Of a stretch of 40,183 nucleotides of DNA, positions 1-7,491 are shown in pieces. The position numbers and the translations under genes are program-made. Source of the DNA: Mesobacillus campisalis (GTDB lineage: Bacteria > Bacillota > Bacilli > Bacillales > Cytobacillaceae); NCBI RefSeq assembly GCF_000986785.1, contig NZ_LAYY01000030.1, positions 1-40,183 of the forward strand, in the 5' to 3' direction. Position 1 is the first letter of the stretch, and each line of letters opens with the position of its first letter. A model generated the notes under the pieces. The model did not search any database. It was not told the origin of the DNA and saw only the letters and a program-made list of their open reading frames with translations.

Positions 1-937
1 CCTTGTACTTTTCATAAAATTTGGCCGGAGACATACGCCCCAGACTGCCATGGTATCTTCTCTCATTGTAGAACTCCATGTACTCATCAATGCGGTAATA
101 TGCCTCTTCAAAATATTCGAATGTGAAACGCCTGAAGAGATCACGTTCCAGGTTGCTGTGGAACGACTCGATAAATGCATTATAATTAGGTGACCTAGGA
201 GGAATCCTCTCGTGAAAGATTTTATTCTCTTCGCAGAATTCACCAAAGTGGTTACTTACGAACTGAGGGCCGTTATCGGTACGAAGGACGATACAGTGCC
301 CATCCTGCTCCTCTGGGGCCTTCAGACCTCTCCTGATAATGGCCTCCTTAAGCATTCCGGTTATGTCCTTCGCCTGGCATTTAGAGCCTCTGTAATAACC
401 TACAATACGCCTATCAAACACATCGATGGCGCTTGCGATAAAGAAAAACCTTCGGCTTCCTTCAATTGACCCATATTTAATATCCAGTTGCCAATGCTGG
501 TTCGGAGCTGTGACTAGTCGATTCCTGACAAGACGTCTGGGATACTTCGGGCTGCCTGTCCGGTGGGGAAGGAGAATTCCCAATTTGCCACATAGTCTAG
601 CCACCTTTTTGTGGTTGATTCTAAGTTTGTGATGCTCCCTCAGATATTCTGTAAGATTCTTAACGCCGTAAGTCGCCCCATCTCCCTCAATCGCCTCCAT
701 GAGGAACTCCTCTATCTGTTCGTCTGAGATAATAATTCCTGCTTCAGTTACTGAGTAACCTGGGATTGGACGGCCCCTTTTTCCCTTGGTTACGATCTCT
801 TCGTCGCTCCCCGCATGATAATAATATAAAGACCGATTTACTCCAGCTGCCTCTGCCAATTTAGTAATCGCAAACCCCTCCTCTGCCCATAACCTTATCT
901 CTTCAAGGACCGTCAGGGCCGGGATTGGCTTTTTTTT
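1..937 (-). CDS. IS3-family transposase OrfB (DDE integrase), 3' end outside the window
   Basis: This is the catalytic half of the IS3 transposase. Reading the minus strand from the A-run, the frame is open to the window edge. It has an HTH_21-like region, then an rve-type integrase core. The catalytic acidic residues are visible: D in QLDIKYG, D in RTDNGPQF and E in NAFIESFHSNLE. The C-terminal signature YNERRYHGSLGRMSP is also present. There is no clear start codon of its own; it is expected to be made as an OrfAB fusion by -1 slippage on the eight-A run at 930-937. Nothing suggests decay. The last residues lie beyond position 1. Confidence 0.9.
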
Positions 938-1227
938 AATAAATTCCTAAGCATAGCGACTTCAAGTTCTTTTTCACCAAGCAGTTTCATTGCCTGTTCG
1001 TATTTCGCCTTTAACTCTTCTTTCGTAGGTTCTATAGATAGTACCGCTGAGGCAGGGTCCTCCATCTGTCCTCTTACTTCATCTTCATATTCCTGAATCC
1101 ACCTATTAAGAGTAGTACGATCGATACCTGCATGACGGGCAATAGAGGAATAATTCCCCGACTCAAGAGCTAGTCTGACATAGTTTTTTTTGACTTCCTC
1201 AAGAGCTGGTATTTTTCTGTTTGCCAT
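913..1227 (-). CDS. IS3-family transposase OrfA (HTH protein)
   Basis: A 104-aa protein with an N-terminal helix-turn-helix (GNYSSIARHAGIDRTTLNRW, about residues 24-43) that would recognise the terminal repeats. A C-terminal heptad-rich helix (about residues 68-98) of the leucine-zipper type is used for multimerisation in IS3 OrfA proteins. It starts with ATG behind a GGGGGAGAG-like ribosome binding site. Its 3' end overlaps OrfB by about 25 bp, and the overlap contains the A8 slippery tract just before the OrfA stop. Alone, OrfA typically acts as an inhibitor or DNA-binding subunit; fused to OrfB it forms the transposase. Confidence 0.88.
   Translation of the reverse strand: MANRKIPALEEVKKNYVRLALESGNYSSIARHAGIDRTTLNRWIQEYEDEVRGQMEDPASAVLSIEPTKEELKAKYEQAMKLLGEKELEVAMLRNLLKKSQSRP
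930..937 (-). promoter_or_regulatory. Programmed -1 frameshift slippery tract (A8)
   Basis: Eight consecutive A on the minus strand, placed so that the OrfA frame reads A-AAA-AAA. A -1 slip joins OrfA to the OrfB frame just before the OrfA stop at 913-915. This is the standard IS3 mechanism; no downstream stimulatory structure was worked out. Confidence 0.75.
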
Positions 1228-1315
1228 TCTTCTCTCCCCCTAACTTCTTTTGATTTTCTTGACCCTAGTGTACTGTTTCTCTCAAGTAGGTGTCCAAAAG
1301 AATTAGGGGGTCGTA

Positions 1316-1461
1316 GAGATTATCGCTAGAATTGCATCAATTACTGGCTGGATTGCATCAATAAATCGATTTATTTGAAAAACCTGTGTCTAACTTGTGA
1401 CACGGAGCATTACCGCCAGGACGCCGAGCCGGAAAACGTCCCTATTCCCCAGCCCTAGACT
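1316..1461. other. Non-coding gap beside the IS end, with a direct repeat and a palindrome
   Basis: No gene is seen. ATTGCATCAAT occurs twice (1331-1341 and 1352-1362), and the second copy runs into a perfect 16-bp palindrome AATAAATCGATTTATT (1360-1375). The function is unknown. It may be residue of the sequence interrupted by the IS. Confidence 0.5.
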
Positions 1462-1496
1462 CAAAAAAGCCTCTTCCACAAGGAAAAAGGCTTTAA
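1462..1496 (-). terminator. Intrinsic terminator of the TrmB-type regulator
   Basis: On the minus strand, AAAGCC-TTTTTCC pairs with GGAAGAGGCTTT around a short loop and is followed by a U-run. It lies about 25 bp past the stop of the regulator gene. Confidence 0.7.
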
Positions 1497-1519
1497 TCCT
1501 ATGTTCAGATAGCCTCATT

Positions 1520-2347
1520 TTATTTCAGATAATGTTTCTTATAATCCGGGTATATAGAAAATTTATGGCGTAAATTCACGAGGTTTTCCCCAAAGCTCTC
1601 TTCTAAAAGTTCTCTGTGCTTCTCCATAATTTCCATGAGGTACAAGTCATGAATAATGACTTCGGTAATCGGCATCACTAAACCCACATGCCTTGTCCAT
1701 GCGGCACGGCTGTCTTTTCCTAGCGAGACAATACCGGCTACTACCTCTGAATCATCTGCACTGATAACAAGCCATCGTCCCCCATACTCTTCCGTTATTC
1801 CATCCCCCATATAATGGAGATAAACCTGGGCAAAATCAGATGATATTTCCCCATAGGCAACAATGGTTACGTTGACCCCTCTTTTTGATGCCTGTCTTAA
1901 CTCAGGCTCCAATTCCTCGTATTCGTCTTTCCATATCTCCAGGAGAATCCTTTTGGTGGCTAATCCTATACATTCTTTTACCTTATCAAGTATTTTATTC
2001 CGTTCCGTGATATTCCATATATTTTCACGGTCATTGGCGGAACGTTCAAACTCCGCTAATGACTTTTCCGCCAGTTCTAAGTTCTCTTCTGCTTCCCTTC
2101 GGCGGTTTTTAATCAGCTCTTTTGCAGGCACAGGAGTATATTGCGGGGTATTGCCCGGACTAACCAGAATATCTCCCCTGATGGCGAGACCATCCAGAAC
2201 TTCATATATTTTTGAACGTGGAACTCCCGAATTTTTCGCTACTGCATACCCCGTTAATGGAGATTCCTCCAATAAGGCAAGATACGCTTTCGCTTCATAC
2301 TCGGTAAAATTCAGCTTCTTTAATGTTTCGAAAATGGCTTCTTTCAT
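1520..2347 (-). CDS. TrmB-family transcriptional regulator
   Basis: A 275-aa protein. The N-terminal TrmB winged helix-turn-helix covers about residues 5-80 (TEYEAKAYLALLEE, then a recognition region around NSGVPRSKIYEVLDGL). A coiled segment follows (about 85-115), and then an effector-binding domain with the phospholipase-D-like fold common in bacterial TrmB proteins (about 120-250). ATG start with a GGAGGG ribosome binding site. It is transcribed away from the LysE-type exporter, and twin operator-like motifs sit in the shared promoter region. By inference it represses the exporter and itself until a ligand binds. The ligand cannot be read from the sequence; a sugar is the classical TrmB ligand, but an amino acid fits the neighbour better. 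Confidence 0.85.
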   Translation of the reverse strand: MKEAIFETLKKLNFTEYEAKAYLALLEESPLTGYAVAKNSGVPRSKIYEVLDGLAIRGDILVSPGNTPQYTPVPAKELIKNRRREAEENLELAEKSLAEFERSANDRENIWNITERNKILDKVKECIGLATKRILLEIWKDEYEELEPELRQASKRGVNVTIVAYGEISSDFAQVYLHYMGDGITEEYGGRWLVISADDSEVVAGIVSLGKDSRAAWTRHVGLVMPITEVIIHDLYLMEIMEKHRELLEESFGENLVNLRHKFSIYPDYKKHYLK

Positions 2348-2366
2348 AAACCCTCCTGCTACAAAT

Positions 2367-2387
2367 TAGTCGCTACCCTAGTCACTA
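2367..2387. promoter_or_regulatory. Operator-like motif, copy 1 (regulator side)
   Basis: TAGTCGCTA and TAGTCACTA are separated by 3 bp; each half is nearly palindromic. The motif lies immediately downstream of the -10 of the regulator's own promoter, where bound protein would block initiation. A second copy with the same spacing is at 2443-2463. Confidence 0.55.
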
Positions 2388-2389
2388 AT

Positions 2390-2418
2390 ATTTTATCAAA
2401 ACTATTGGTTACTTCCAA
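2390..2418 (-). promoter_or_regulatory. Promoter of the TrmB-type regulator
   Basis: On the minus strand, -35 TTGGAA (2413-2418) and -10 TAAAAT (2390-2395) are separated by exactly 17 bp. It overlaps the divergent exporter promoter. Confidence 0.6.
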
Positions 2419-2433
2419 ATTTTATGATATACT
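2405..2433 (+). promoter_or_regulatory. Promoter of the LysE-type exporter
   Basis: -35 TTGGTT (2405-2410) and -10 TATACT (2428-2433) with a 17-bp spacer. Transcription should start near 2440, just before operator copy 2. Confidence 0.6.
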
Positions 2434-2442
2434 CATAAAAAG

Positions 2443-2463
2443 TAGTTACCTGCGTAGTCACTA
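2443..2463. promoter_or_regulatory. Operator-like motif, copy 2 (exporter side)
   Basis: TAGTTACCT and TAGTCACTA separated by 3 bp, matching copy 1 in layout and sharing the TAGTCACTA half exactly. It lies between the predicted start site and the ribosome binding site of the exporter gene. Confidence 0.55.
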
Positions 2464-2480
2464 AAGGAAGGGGGAAAAAC

Positions 2481-3110
2481 ATGGAGAGCTTACTTACATA
2501 CATTTCAATTGCCGCCATGATGGTTGTAATCCCTGGGGCAGATACGATGCTCCTGGTGAAAAACACGCTCAGCTATGGACCAAAAGCTGGACGATATACC
2601 GTCCTGGGAATGGCAACAGGACTTTCCTTTTGGACGCTCATAGCGATCCTTGGATTATCGGTTGTCATTGCCAAGTCCGTCATTCTGTTCAGCACGATCA
2701 AATATTTGGGAGCCGCATACTTAATTTATTTGGGAATCAGAAGTTTTTTTGCAAAAAGCGTGTTTTCCCTAGAGGAAATCCAGGCACAAGCGAAATCACC
2801 TGCAAAGTCTGCAGCCACATATAATAAACAATCCTTTATGCAAGCATTGCTAAGCAATGTCCTGAATCCAAAGACTGTATTGGTTTATATCTCCGTCATG
2901 CCCCAATTTATCAATTTGAACGGAAACGTAAACCAGCAATTGATGGTGCTGGCGGCCATCCTGACGCTGCTCGCCGTATTATGGTTTCTCACCCTTGTAT
3001 CTGTCATTGATTACGCAAAAAAGTGGCTGAATAACCCCAGATTCCAGAAAGCATTCCAAAAATCAGCCGGCTTGGTTTTAGTTGGTTTTGGCGTCAAGAC
3101 AGGAATCTGA
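2481..3110 (+). CDS. LysE/RhtB-family amino-acid exporter
   Basis: A 209-aa membrane protein of the normal LysE length, with about six hydrophobic segments. The family signature is near the N terminus (PGADTMLLVKNTLSYGPKAG, about residues 18-37), and LSNVLNPKTVLVYISVMPQF (about 123-142) follows in the middle. It exports a small solute, in this family typically an amino acid or derivative, across the cytoplasmic membrane by proton exchange. ATG start behind AAGGAAGGGGG. It is monocistronic, bounded by its own promoter and a perfect terminator, and divergent from a TrmB regulator that probably controls it. The substrate is unknown. Confidence 0.88.
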   Translation: MESLLTYISIAAMMVVIPGADTMLLVKNTLSYGPKAGRYTVLGMATGLSFWTLIAILGLSVVIAKSVILFSTIKYLGAAYLIYLGIRSFFAKSVFSLEEIQAQAKSPAKSAATYNKQSFMQALLSNVLNPKTVLVYISVMPQFINLNGNVNQQLMVLAAILTLLAVLWFLTLVSVIDYAKKWLNNPRFQKAFQKSAGLVLVGFGVKTGI

Positions 3111-3134
3111 GTTTTATAATATACAATCCTCAAT

Positions 3135-3164
3135 CCGTTCAGACAGCTGAACGGTTTTCTTTTT
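3135..3164 (+). terminator. Terminator of the LysE-type exporter
   Basis: Perfect 8-bp stem CCGTTCAG/CTGAACGG with an ACAG loop, followed by TTTTCTTTTT. Confidence 0.88.
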
Positions 3165-3269
3165 AAAAATTCTTTTATATTTATAATCTATACAGTTTCA
3201 TATACTGAGACTCATTTTGCGCATATTAGTTGAAAAAGTAGTAGGATAATTATAAGACGAGGTAGGCAA

Positions 3270-3377
3270 ATGGCCAACAAAGGCATATTCCCCCTGAAGA
3301 AAGGACTCTTTGTCTCAGTGAATCAATGGGATTACGTAAGGCAGTTGCAAAAGAAATGCAACCTCGTCAATATTTAA
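3270..3377 (+). CDS. Possible 35-aa small protein
   Basis: ATG with a plausible GAGGTAG ribosome binding site 4 nt upstream opens a 35-codon frame ending in TAA just before the FMN reductase. The peptide starts MANKGIFPLKKGLF and is basic; I do not recognise it. GACGAGGT at 3256-3263 and ACCTCGTC at 3360-3367 form an 8-bp inverted repeat bracketing the frame, so the stretch could instead be a structured leader of the FMN reductase mRNA. A second small hairpin, GTTGCA/TGCAAC, lies inside it. Translation is unproven. Confidence 0.28.
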   Translation: MANKGIFPLKKGLFVSVNQWDYVRQLQKKCNLVNI

Positions 3378-3395
3378 CTTCTGGAGGTAAACGAA

Positions 3396-3938
3396 ATGAA
3401 AGTAGTAGCAATCGTAGGGAGCATTCGGAAAAACTCCTATAATTTACAGCTGGCAAAGTATGTTCAAAAGCGTTATGCCAATCAGTTAGAAGTCGAGATT
3501 TTAGACTTAGCCCCTCTGCCCATGTATAACCAGGATATTGAAATGGATGCTCCACAAGAAGTTCTTGATTTCAAAGCGAAAGTTAAAGAAGCCGATGCCG
3601 TTCTTTGGGTTACACCTGAATACAATGCAACCATTCCGGGAGTATTAGGAAATGCCATTGACTGGCTAAGCCGGGTCGAGAAAGTAATGAATGGCAAACC
3701 TTCGATTATTATGGGCTCTTCCATGGGGAATTTGGGATCCGTTAAAGCGCAGATGCACCTGCGGGATATCCTGTTTGCGGTTGGCTTAAACTCTCCAGTC
3801 CTTGGCGGCAATGAAGTATACATAGGTGCAGTGCATGAGAAGTTTGATGCTGATGGAAACCTGACGGACGAAGCAACCATCGCTTTTATAGATGGTGTCA
3901 TTGCAAACTTCCAGGAATGGATGAAGCAATACGTTTAA
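3396..3938 (+). CDS. NADPH-dependent FMN reductase (flavodoxin-like fold)
   Basis: A 180-aa protein. It has the FMN_red signature at the N terminus (GSIRKNSYNLQLAKYV, about residues 8-23) for the FMN phosphate. PEYNATIPGVLGNAIDW (about 74-90) contacts the isoalloxazine ring in this family. Members reduce quinones, azo dyes or chromate using NAD(P)H and protect against oxidative stress; which substrate applies here is open. ATG start with TGGAGGT upstream. It is monocistronic with its own terminator. It lies beside the aromatic-degradation operon, where a quinone reductase could protect against autoxidised catechols, but that link is only suggestive. Confidence 0.85.
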   Translation: MKVVAIVGSIRKNSYNLQLAKYVQKRYANQLEVEILDLAPLPMYNQDIEMDAPQEVLDFKAKVKEADAVLWVTPEYNATIPGVLGNAIDWLSRVEKVMNGKPSIIMGSSMGNLGSVKAQMHLRDILFAVGLNSPVLGGNEVYIGAVHEKFDADGNLTDEATIAFIDGVIANFQEWMKQYV

Positions 3939-3946
3939 TACAATGG

Positions 3947-3980
3947 ACACCTCTTCAAATTTATGGAGAGGTGTTTTTTA
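3947..3980 (+). terminator. Terminator of the FMN reductase gene
   Basis: Stem ACACCTCT/AGAGGTGT with a 12-nt loop, followed by a T-run. Confidence 0.85.
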
Positions 3981-3984
3981 TAAC

Positions 3985-4027
3985 AAAAAAGTACCCATGG
4001 AGCAAAAACTTCTCCAGGGTACTTTTT
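3985..4027 (-). terminator. Terminator of the aromatic-degradation operon (bidirectional form)
   Basis: AAAAGTACCC.TGGAG pairs with CTCCA.GGGTACTTTT, with A- and T-runs on the two sides. It stands about 30 bp past the stop of the hydrolase gene on the minus strand and could also act as a second stop for the FMN reductase. Confidence 0.8.
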
Positions 4028-4059
4028 AACAAGTTAAGCATTCGTTAATCGTTCAAACA

Positions 4060-4881
4060 TCAATTCTTAATAAAAGCCAAAATATGATCAATAAACGGTT
4101 CTGTTTTTTCGATTTGCGTCCAGTGGCCGCATTCATTGAATAAATGCAGCTCGGCATGAGGCAAGAGCTGAATTAATTTATAACTGGTGTCTTCGAACAG
4201 GATGACCTGGTCATTCAAGCCGTGGAATAATAAGGTTTGTGTCTCGATTTTTTTGATTTCTTCGTCAGGCAATGCAAGCTCATCCAGCCGTTCCTGCCGC
4301 GAATCATAGAACATGGCGGCAAAGGCGTCCCTGCTCTCTGGCTTTATGCTGGCTTCGTAACGCATGCGGACCAGCTCTTCATTTTTGGCGGCATCCTGGT
4401 TATAGGAGAACAGTTGAATCAGTTCACGCATCGACTGAAGGCTTGGCTCGTACCCCCAGACGCGATCCAATCCGTATGATAATTTGTGCTGGACCCCTAC
4501 TGAACCCATTAAGATCAATTTCTTCACTAAATCCGGCCTTCTGTGCGCGACATGAAGCGCCATAGCTCCGCCGAATGAATTTCCGACAAGGTATACGGGT
4601 TCATCGGATACGGCTTCAATAAAACCAATCAGATGGTCGACCCATAAATCCAATTTATATTCCTCTTTAGGAAGTTTGTCAGTTTCGCCAAAACCAACGA
4701 TGTCCGGTGCAAATACCTGCAGGGACTCACTTAAGCGCGGAATCACCAGCCTCCAGTTGGCAAATGCCGACACACCGGGACCTGATCCATGGATTAAAAT
4801 CATTTTTTCGTTTCCTGAACCTTCTTCATGATAGTGGGTATTAATTCCGTTGACTTCCATATATTTAGAACTGGTTTGCAA
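4060..4881 (-). CDS. Meta-cleavage-product hydrolase (alpha/beta hydrolase, MhpC/BphD type)
   Basis: A 273-aa protein from the TTG at 4881, chosen because GGGAGG stands 7 nt upstream; an ATG 72 bp further up has no such site. The family's oxyanion-hole signature HGSGPGVSAFANW covers residues 31-43. The catalytic triad is S102 (GNSFGG), D224 (GLNDQV) and H253 (CGHW). Enzymes of this type split the C-C bond of 2-hydroxy-6-oxo-dienoates from extradiol ring cleavage, giving 2-hydroxypenta-2,4-dienoate and a carboxylic acid. It is the third gene of the monooxygenase-dioxygenase-hydrolase operon. A hydrolytic branch implies a 3-substituted catechol giving a ketone rather than an aldehyde. The exact substrate cannot be read. 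Confidence 0.85.
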   Translation of the reverse strand: MQTSSKYMEVNGINTHYHEEGSGNEKMILIHGSGPGVSAFANWRLVIPRLSESLQVFAPDIVGFGETDKLPKEEYKLDLWVDHLIGFIEAVSDEPVYLVGNSFGGAMALHVAHRRPDLVKKLILMGSVGVQHKLSYGLDRVWGYEPSLQSMRELIQLFSYNQDAAKNEELVRMRYEASIKPESRDAFAAMFYDSRQERLDELALPDEEIKKIETQTLLFHGLNDQVILFEDTSYKLIQLLPHAELHLFNECGHWTQIEKTEPFIDHILAFIKN

Positions 4882-4987
4882 GAAAAACCCTCCCTTTCCT
4901 TTCACACAATGTTTTAACAATATTAGAGTTTCATAGAAAGAAAGAGGAAGCAAAATTGGTTCCTCTTTCTGCTTTTAATAAAAGATT

Positions 4988-5962
4988 TTACGCTTTTACC
5001 GGCTGTTCTTTTCTAACCGGTGTTCCATACTTGAAAAACTCCTGCGGCAAATTTGAGCCGTGCCAGATGATCGCCTTTTCCAAATCCTTGCCTTTCCATT
5101 CGATTGTTTTCCAATCTGGATCGAAAATTTGGTAGCCTGGGTCGCCGAACAGCTCGACGCGGTTGCCGCCGGGCTCGACAACATACAGGAAGTAGGCTTG
5201 AGTGACGCCATGCTTCCCTGGACCTGCTTCAATTTCATAGCCGCTTTCAATCAAGAGATCCGCAACATCCGATAGATGCTGGGGATAGCCATACCAGTAG
5301 CAGATGTGGTGCAGGCGGCCTTCTTCTCCAAGTGCATCTCCCATGATCGCAATATCGTGAACGAGGTTGCTGACGCTCAGCCATGCCGCAATGTCGGTGT
5401 TATCATCCGCTAGAATACGCTCGCGGACTTTGAAGCCCAGCGCTTCCTCCAGAAACTCGACATTTGGATTGGTTTCCTTCGCCAGAATGTTGATATGGTC
5501 CAGACGGCGTACAGGAACACCCCGGTTCGGGCGTCTTTGCGGGCGGTTTAGCAATGGTGTCTTCTTGTCTTCAGGGGCCTGGTAATATTCCACATCCCAG
5601 AAAAGTTCAATCTTATGGCCATCCGGCGTCCTGAATTGGTAGGCGCGTCCATGGCCGACATCGCCATCGATCCAGCCAATGCCGCAGCCCAGCTTTTCAA
5701 GTTCCGCAACACGGCGCTCAAGTGCTTGAGGGGAAGTTGTTCTTAAGGCAATATGGCCAAGACCTGCCTCATCATTTTCGGTGATGATCAACGTATTATG
5801 ATAGTGGTCCTCATATGCCCTCATATAAACGGACTTACCTTGGCGGTAGACTTCATCCATGCCAAGAATTTCTCTGAAGAACGCGACAGATTCTTCTAAT
5901 TTAGGACTGTAAATTTCAATATGCGCAAGCTGGGCAACATCAAAAATAGGTTCTTTCGTCAT
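4988..5962 (-). CDS. Extradiol ring-cleavage dioxygenase (catechol 2,3-dioxygenase type, VOC superfamily)
   Basis: A 324-aa two-domain type I extradiol dioxygenase. The iron ligands are H156 (RLDHINI), H219 (LHHICYW) and E270 (GNRVELFGD). Their spacings of 63 and 51 residues match those of XylE and BphC. The second-shell residues H202, H251 and Y260 are also in place. The N-terminal domain (about 10-125) has lost the metal site, as usual. It opens the ring of a catechol next to the two hydroxyls, using O2 and Fe(II). ATG start behind GGAGGAG. It lies between the monooxygenase that should make the catechol and the hydrolase that should use the ring-opened product. Confidence 0.92.
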   Translation of the reverse strand: MTKEPIFDVAQLAHIEIYSPKLEESVAFFREILGMDEVYRQGKSVYMRAYEDHYHNTLIITENDEAGLGHIALRTTSPQALERRVAELEKLGCGIGWIDGDVGHGRAYQFRTPDGHKIELFWDVEYYQAPEDKKTPLLNRPQRRPNRGVPVRRLDHINILAKETNPNVEFLEEALGFKVRERILADDNTDIAAWLSVSNLVHDIAIMGDALGEEGRLHHICYWYGYPQHLSDVADLLIESGYEIEAGPGKHGVTQAYFLYVVEPGGNRVELFGDPGYQIFDPDWKTIEWKGKDLEKAIIWHGSNLPQEFFKYGTPVRKEQPVKA

Positions 5963-6005
5963 ATACTACTCCTCCAATAAAGTTATTTTTTATTTAAAAA
6001 TGGCT

Positions 6006-7211
6006 TTACCACATTGGATGGCCGTCAAGTCCGAGTATTGATTTTCCGTACCCTACCATGGCATCTTCATATAGGTGGGTTGGATGCGCAGCAACAGCAA
6101 GCAGGTCTCGGACAAACCGTTCCGTATGCTGTCCCCTGTACAGGGAATTGCCGCCAAGCGTGATGATTATCCGTGTTGCTGTTTCCGCTGCTGTTTTCGC
6201 TACATGCCCGCGAATGGCGAACAGCTGCTCACGCTCTTCTTCCTCTAAAACCCGAATGCTATGATCCTGATAGTGATGCAATTTATCCATATATTGCTGA
6301 CCAATTGCTTTCAGGCTGTTTAATTGAGTGGTGATTTCGCCAAGGGTGCGCTGGGCGCTGCCGGCATCTTTTTCATTGGTATTATTGTTATAAATTCGGA
6401 CACGGCTTTTTGTCTTTTCTTTGTAGTCTGACACAAGCCGTTCCAGTCCTCCGATAGCAATCTGCGAAAATCCCGACAGGAAGAAGGCGAGATAAGGAAC
6501 ATTGAAGATTTGGTAATCATCTTCGTAGCTGCCATCAGGCGATGTTGCCCCTTTAACGACTCTTGACAGAGGGAAAACATAATGTGCCGGCACATAGACA
6601 TCTTCTACTTTAACAGCATTGCTGCCTGTTCCGCGCAGACCGATTGTATCCCAATTTTCAATAATTTCCGTATCTTTTTTATGGACGATGAACAAGCTCA
6701 GTTCCGGCTCGGAACCATCCCGCATTTTATGAATCGCTCCCAAAGCAATCCAGTCACACCAAAAGACACCGCTGCAGAAATTCCAGGTGCCGCTGATCCG
6801 GTAGCCTTCTCCATCCTCATCATCCGTTACTTTTCCAACAGGCGCGAAAACATCCGCCATTAAGGAGCCGCTATTGTACAATTCATCCCGGCCCTTTTTT
6901 GGCAAATAGGCGGGCCATGTTTCGTGGATGATGGCGAAATAGGTAATCCAGGCAGCAGGAACACTATAATTGGCTACCGTGCGGATGATATCGCCAAAGG
7001 TATAATAATCCAAATCCTGGCCGCCATATGTTTTTGGCCGAAGGAGCTTATGAAAGCCTGCCTCCTTTATCTTTTCTATTACGATATCAGGCAATTTCGC
7101 ATCAACATCTGCCTGCAGGGCATGTGCTTCCGCTAATTCCCCAACTTCCCTGGCTTTCTGAAGGATTTCTTCCCTGTTCACTGTTTTTTGAAGAACCTGT
7201 ACATTTGGCAA
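6006..7211 (-). CDS. Flavin-dependent monooxygenase, acyl-CoA dehydrogenase fold (group D)
   Basis: A 401-aa protein with the acyl-CoA dehydrogenase fold of two-component flavin hydroxylases such as HsaA and the p-hydroxyphenylacetate hydroxylase oxygenase. It has an N-terminal helical domain (about 10-125), a middle beta domain (GYRISGTWNFCSGVFWCDW, about 131-149) and a C-terminal helical domain (about 240-395) with TLGGNSLY near the end. The acyl-CoA dehydrogenase catalytic base is not evident. It would hydroxylate a phenolic substrate ortho to the existing hydroxyl, using reduced flavin from the reductase at 9656. TTG start, with AAGGAGG 8-9 nt upstream. It is the first gene of the leftward operon; a cre site lies just upstream. 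The substrate is unknown. Confidence 0.85.
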   Translation of the reverse strand: MPNVQVLQKTVNREEILQKAREVGELAEAHALQADVDAKLPDIVIEKIKEAGFHKLLRPKTYGGQDLDYYTFGDIIRTVANYSVPAAWITYFAIIHETWPAYLPKKGRDELYNSGSLMADVFAPVGKVTDDEDGEGYRISGTWNFCSGVFWCDWIALGAIHKMRDGSEPELSLFIVHKKDTEIIENWDTIGLRGTGSNAVKVEDVYVPAHYVFPLSRVVKGATSPDGSYEDDYQIFNVPYLAFFLSGFSQIAIGGLERLVSDYKEKTKSRVRIYNNNTNEKDAGSAQRTLGEITTQLNSLKAIGQQYMDKLHHYQDHSIRVLEEEEREQLFAIRGHVAKTAAETATRIIITLGGNSLYRGQHTERFVRDLLAVAAHPTHLYEDAMVGYGKSILGLDGHPMW

Positions 7212-7230
7212 ATTTATTCCTCCTTCATTT

Positions 7231-7244
7231 TGTAAGCGTTGTCA
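7231..7244. promoter_or_regulatory. cre site (CcpA operator) in front of the monooxygenase operon
   Basis: TGTAAGCGTTGTCA fits the Bacillus cre consensus TGWNANCGNTNWCA at every position. It lies 20 bp before the TTG start, downstream of the likely promoter, where CcpA would act as a roadblock. Confidence 0.6.
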
Positions 7245-7246
7245 AA

Positions 7247-7278
7247 ACAGAAGTTCTGTCTGATTGGTTCTAATCATA
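7247..7278 (-). promoter_or_regulatory. Upstream region of the monooxygenase operon: palindrome and possible -10
   Basis: A 13-bp palindrome ACAGAAGTTCTGT (7247-7259) is followed by TGATT/AATCA arms (7261-7275). The minus-strand hexamer TATGAT (7273-7278) could be a -10. No good -35 stands 17 bp upstream, as expected for an activator-dependent promoter. The assignment is tentative. Confidence 0.35.
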
Positions 7279-7435
7279 TCGGCCATTTAATTCTTATGAT
7301 AGCTATGAAAAGTACGAAAAATTTTTGATTTTTTAGATTTTATATGTGAAACCGCCAAACGTGTACTTCCCAAAAGTACTGTAAACAAAGGGTTTATAGG
7401 AATATCTAATATCACTAAAAAAAAGCAAAAAAATA

Positions 7436-7484
7436 AAAACCTTGGAAGAAAACAGCCATCATCACTGTTTTCTTCCAAGGTTTT
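7436..7484 (-). terminator. Terminator of the aromatic regulator gene
   Basis: A very strong 20-bp stem (AAAACCTTGG... on the left arm, CTGTTTTCTT... on the right arm) with a 9-nt loop. On the minus strand it is followed by a T-rich run. It separates the regulator from the downstream monooxygenase operon. Confidence 0.9.
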
Positions 7485-7491
7485 ATCCAAT

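Larger units (their letters stand above)
1..1315 (-). mobile_element. IS3-family insertion sequence, truncated by the window edge
   Basis: An orfA/orfB pair on the minus strand in the -1 frameshift arrangement typical of IS3. The upstream end of the element lies near 1310-1315, where the minus strand reads CGACCCCCTAATTC followed by TTTTGGACA, resembling IS3 terminal repeats. The other end lies outside the window, so neither the terminal repeat pair nor a target duplication can be confirmed. Both frames appear intact, so the copy may be active. Confidence 0.85.

Noticed and set aside
212-632. Plus-strand frames inside the first IS element
   Set aside because: They are antisense to the intact OrfB frame, which has the full DDE motif set.
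1420-1445. Possible repeat copy reading GGGACGTTTTCC on the minus strand
   Set aside because: Only part of the GGGGACGGTT core matches and no arm is recognisable; too weak to count.
4237-4565. Plus-strand frames opposite the hydrolase gene
   Set aside because: The minus-strand frame has the complete catalytic triad and family motifs; these are shadows.
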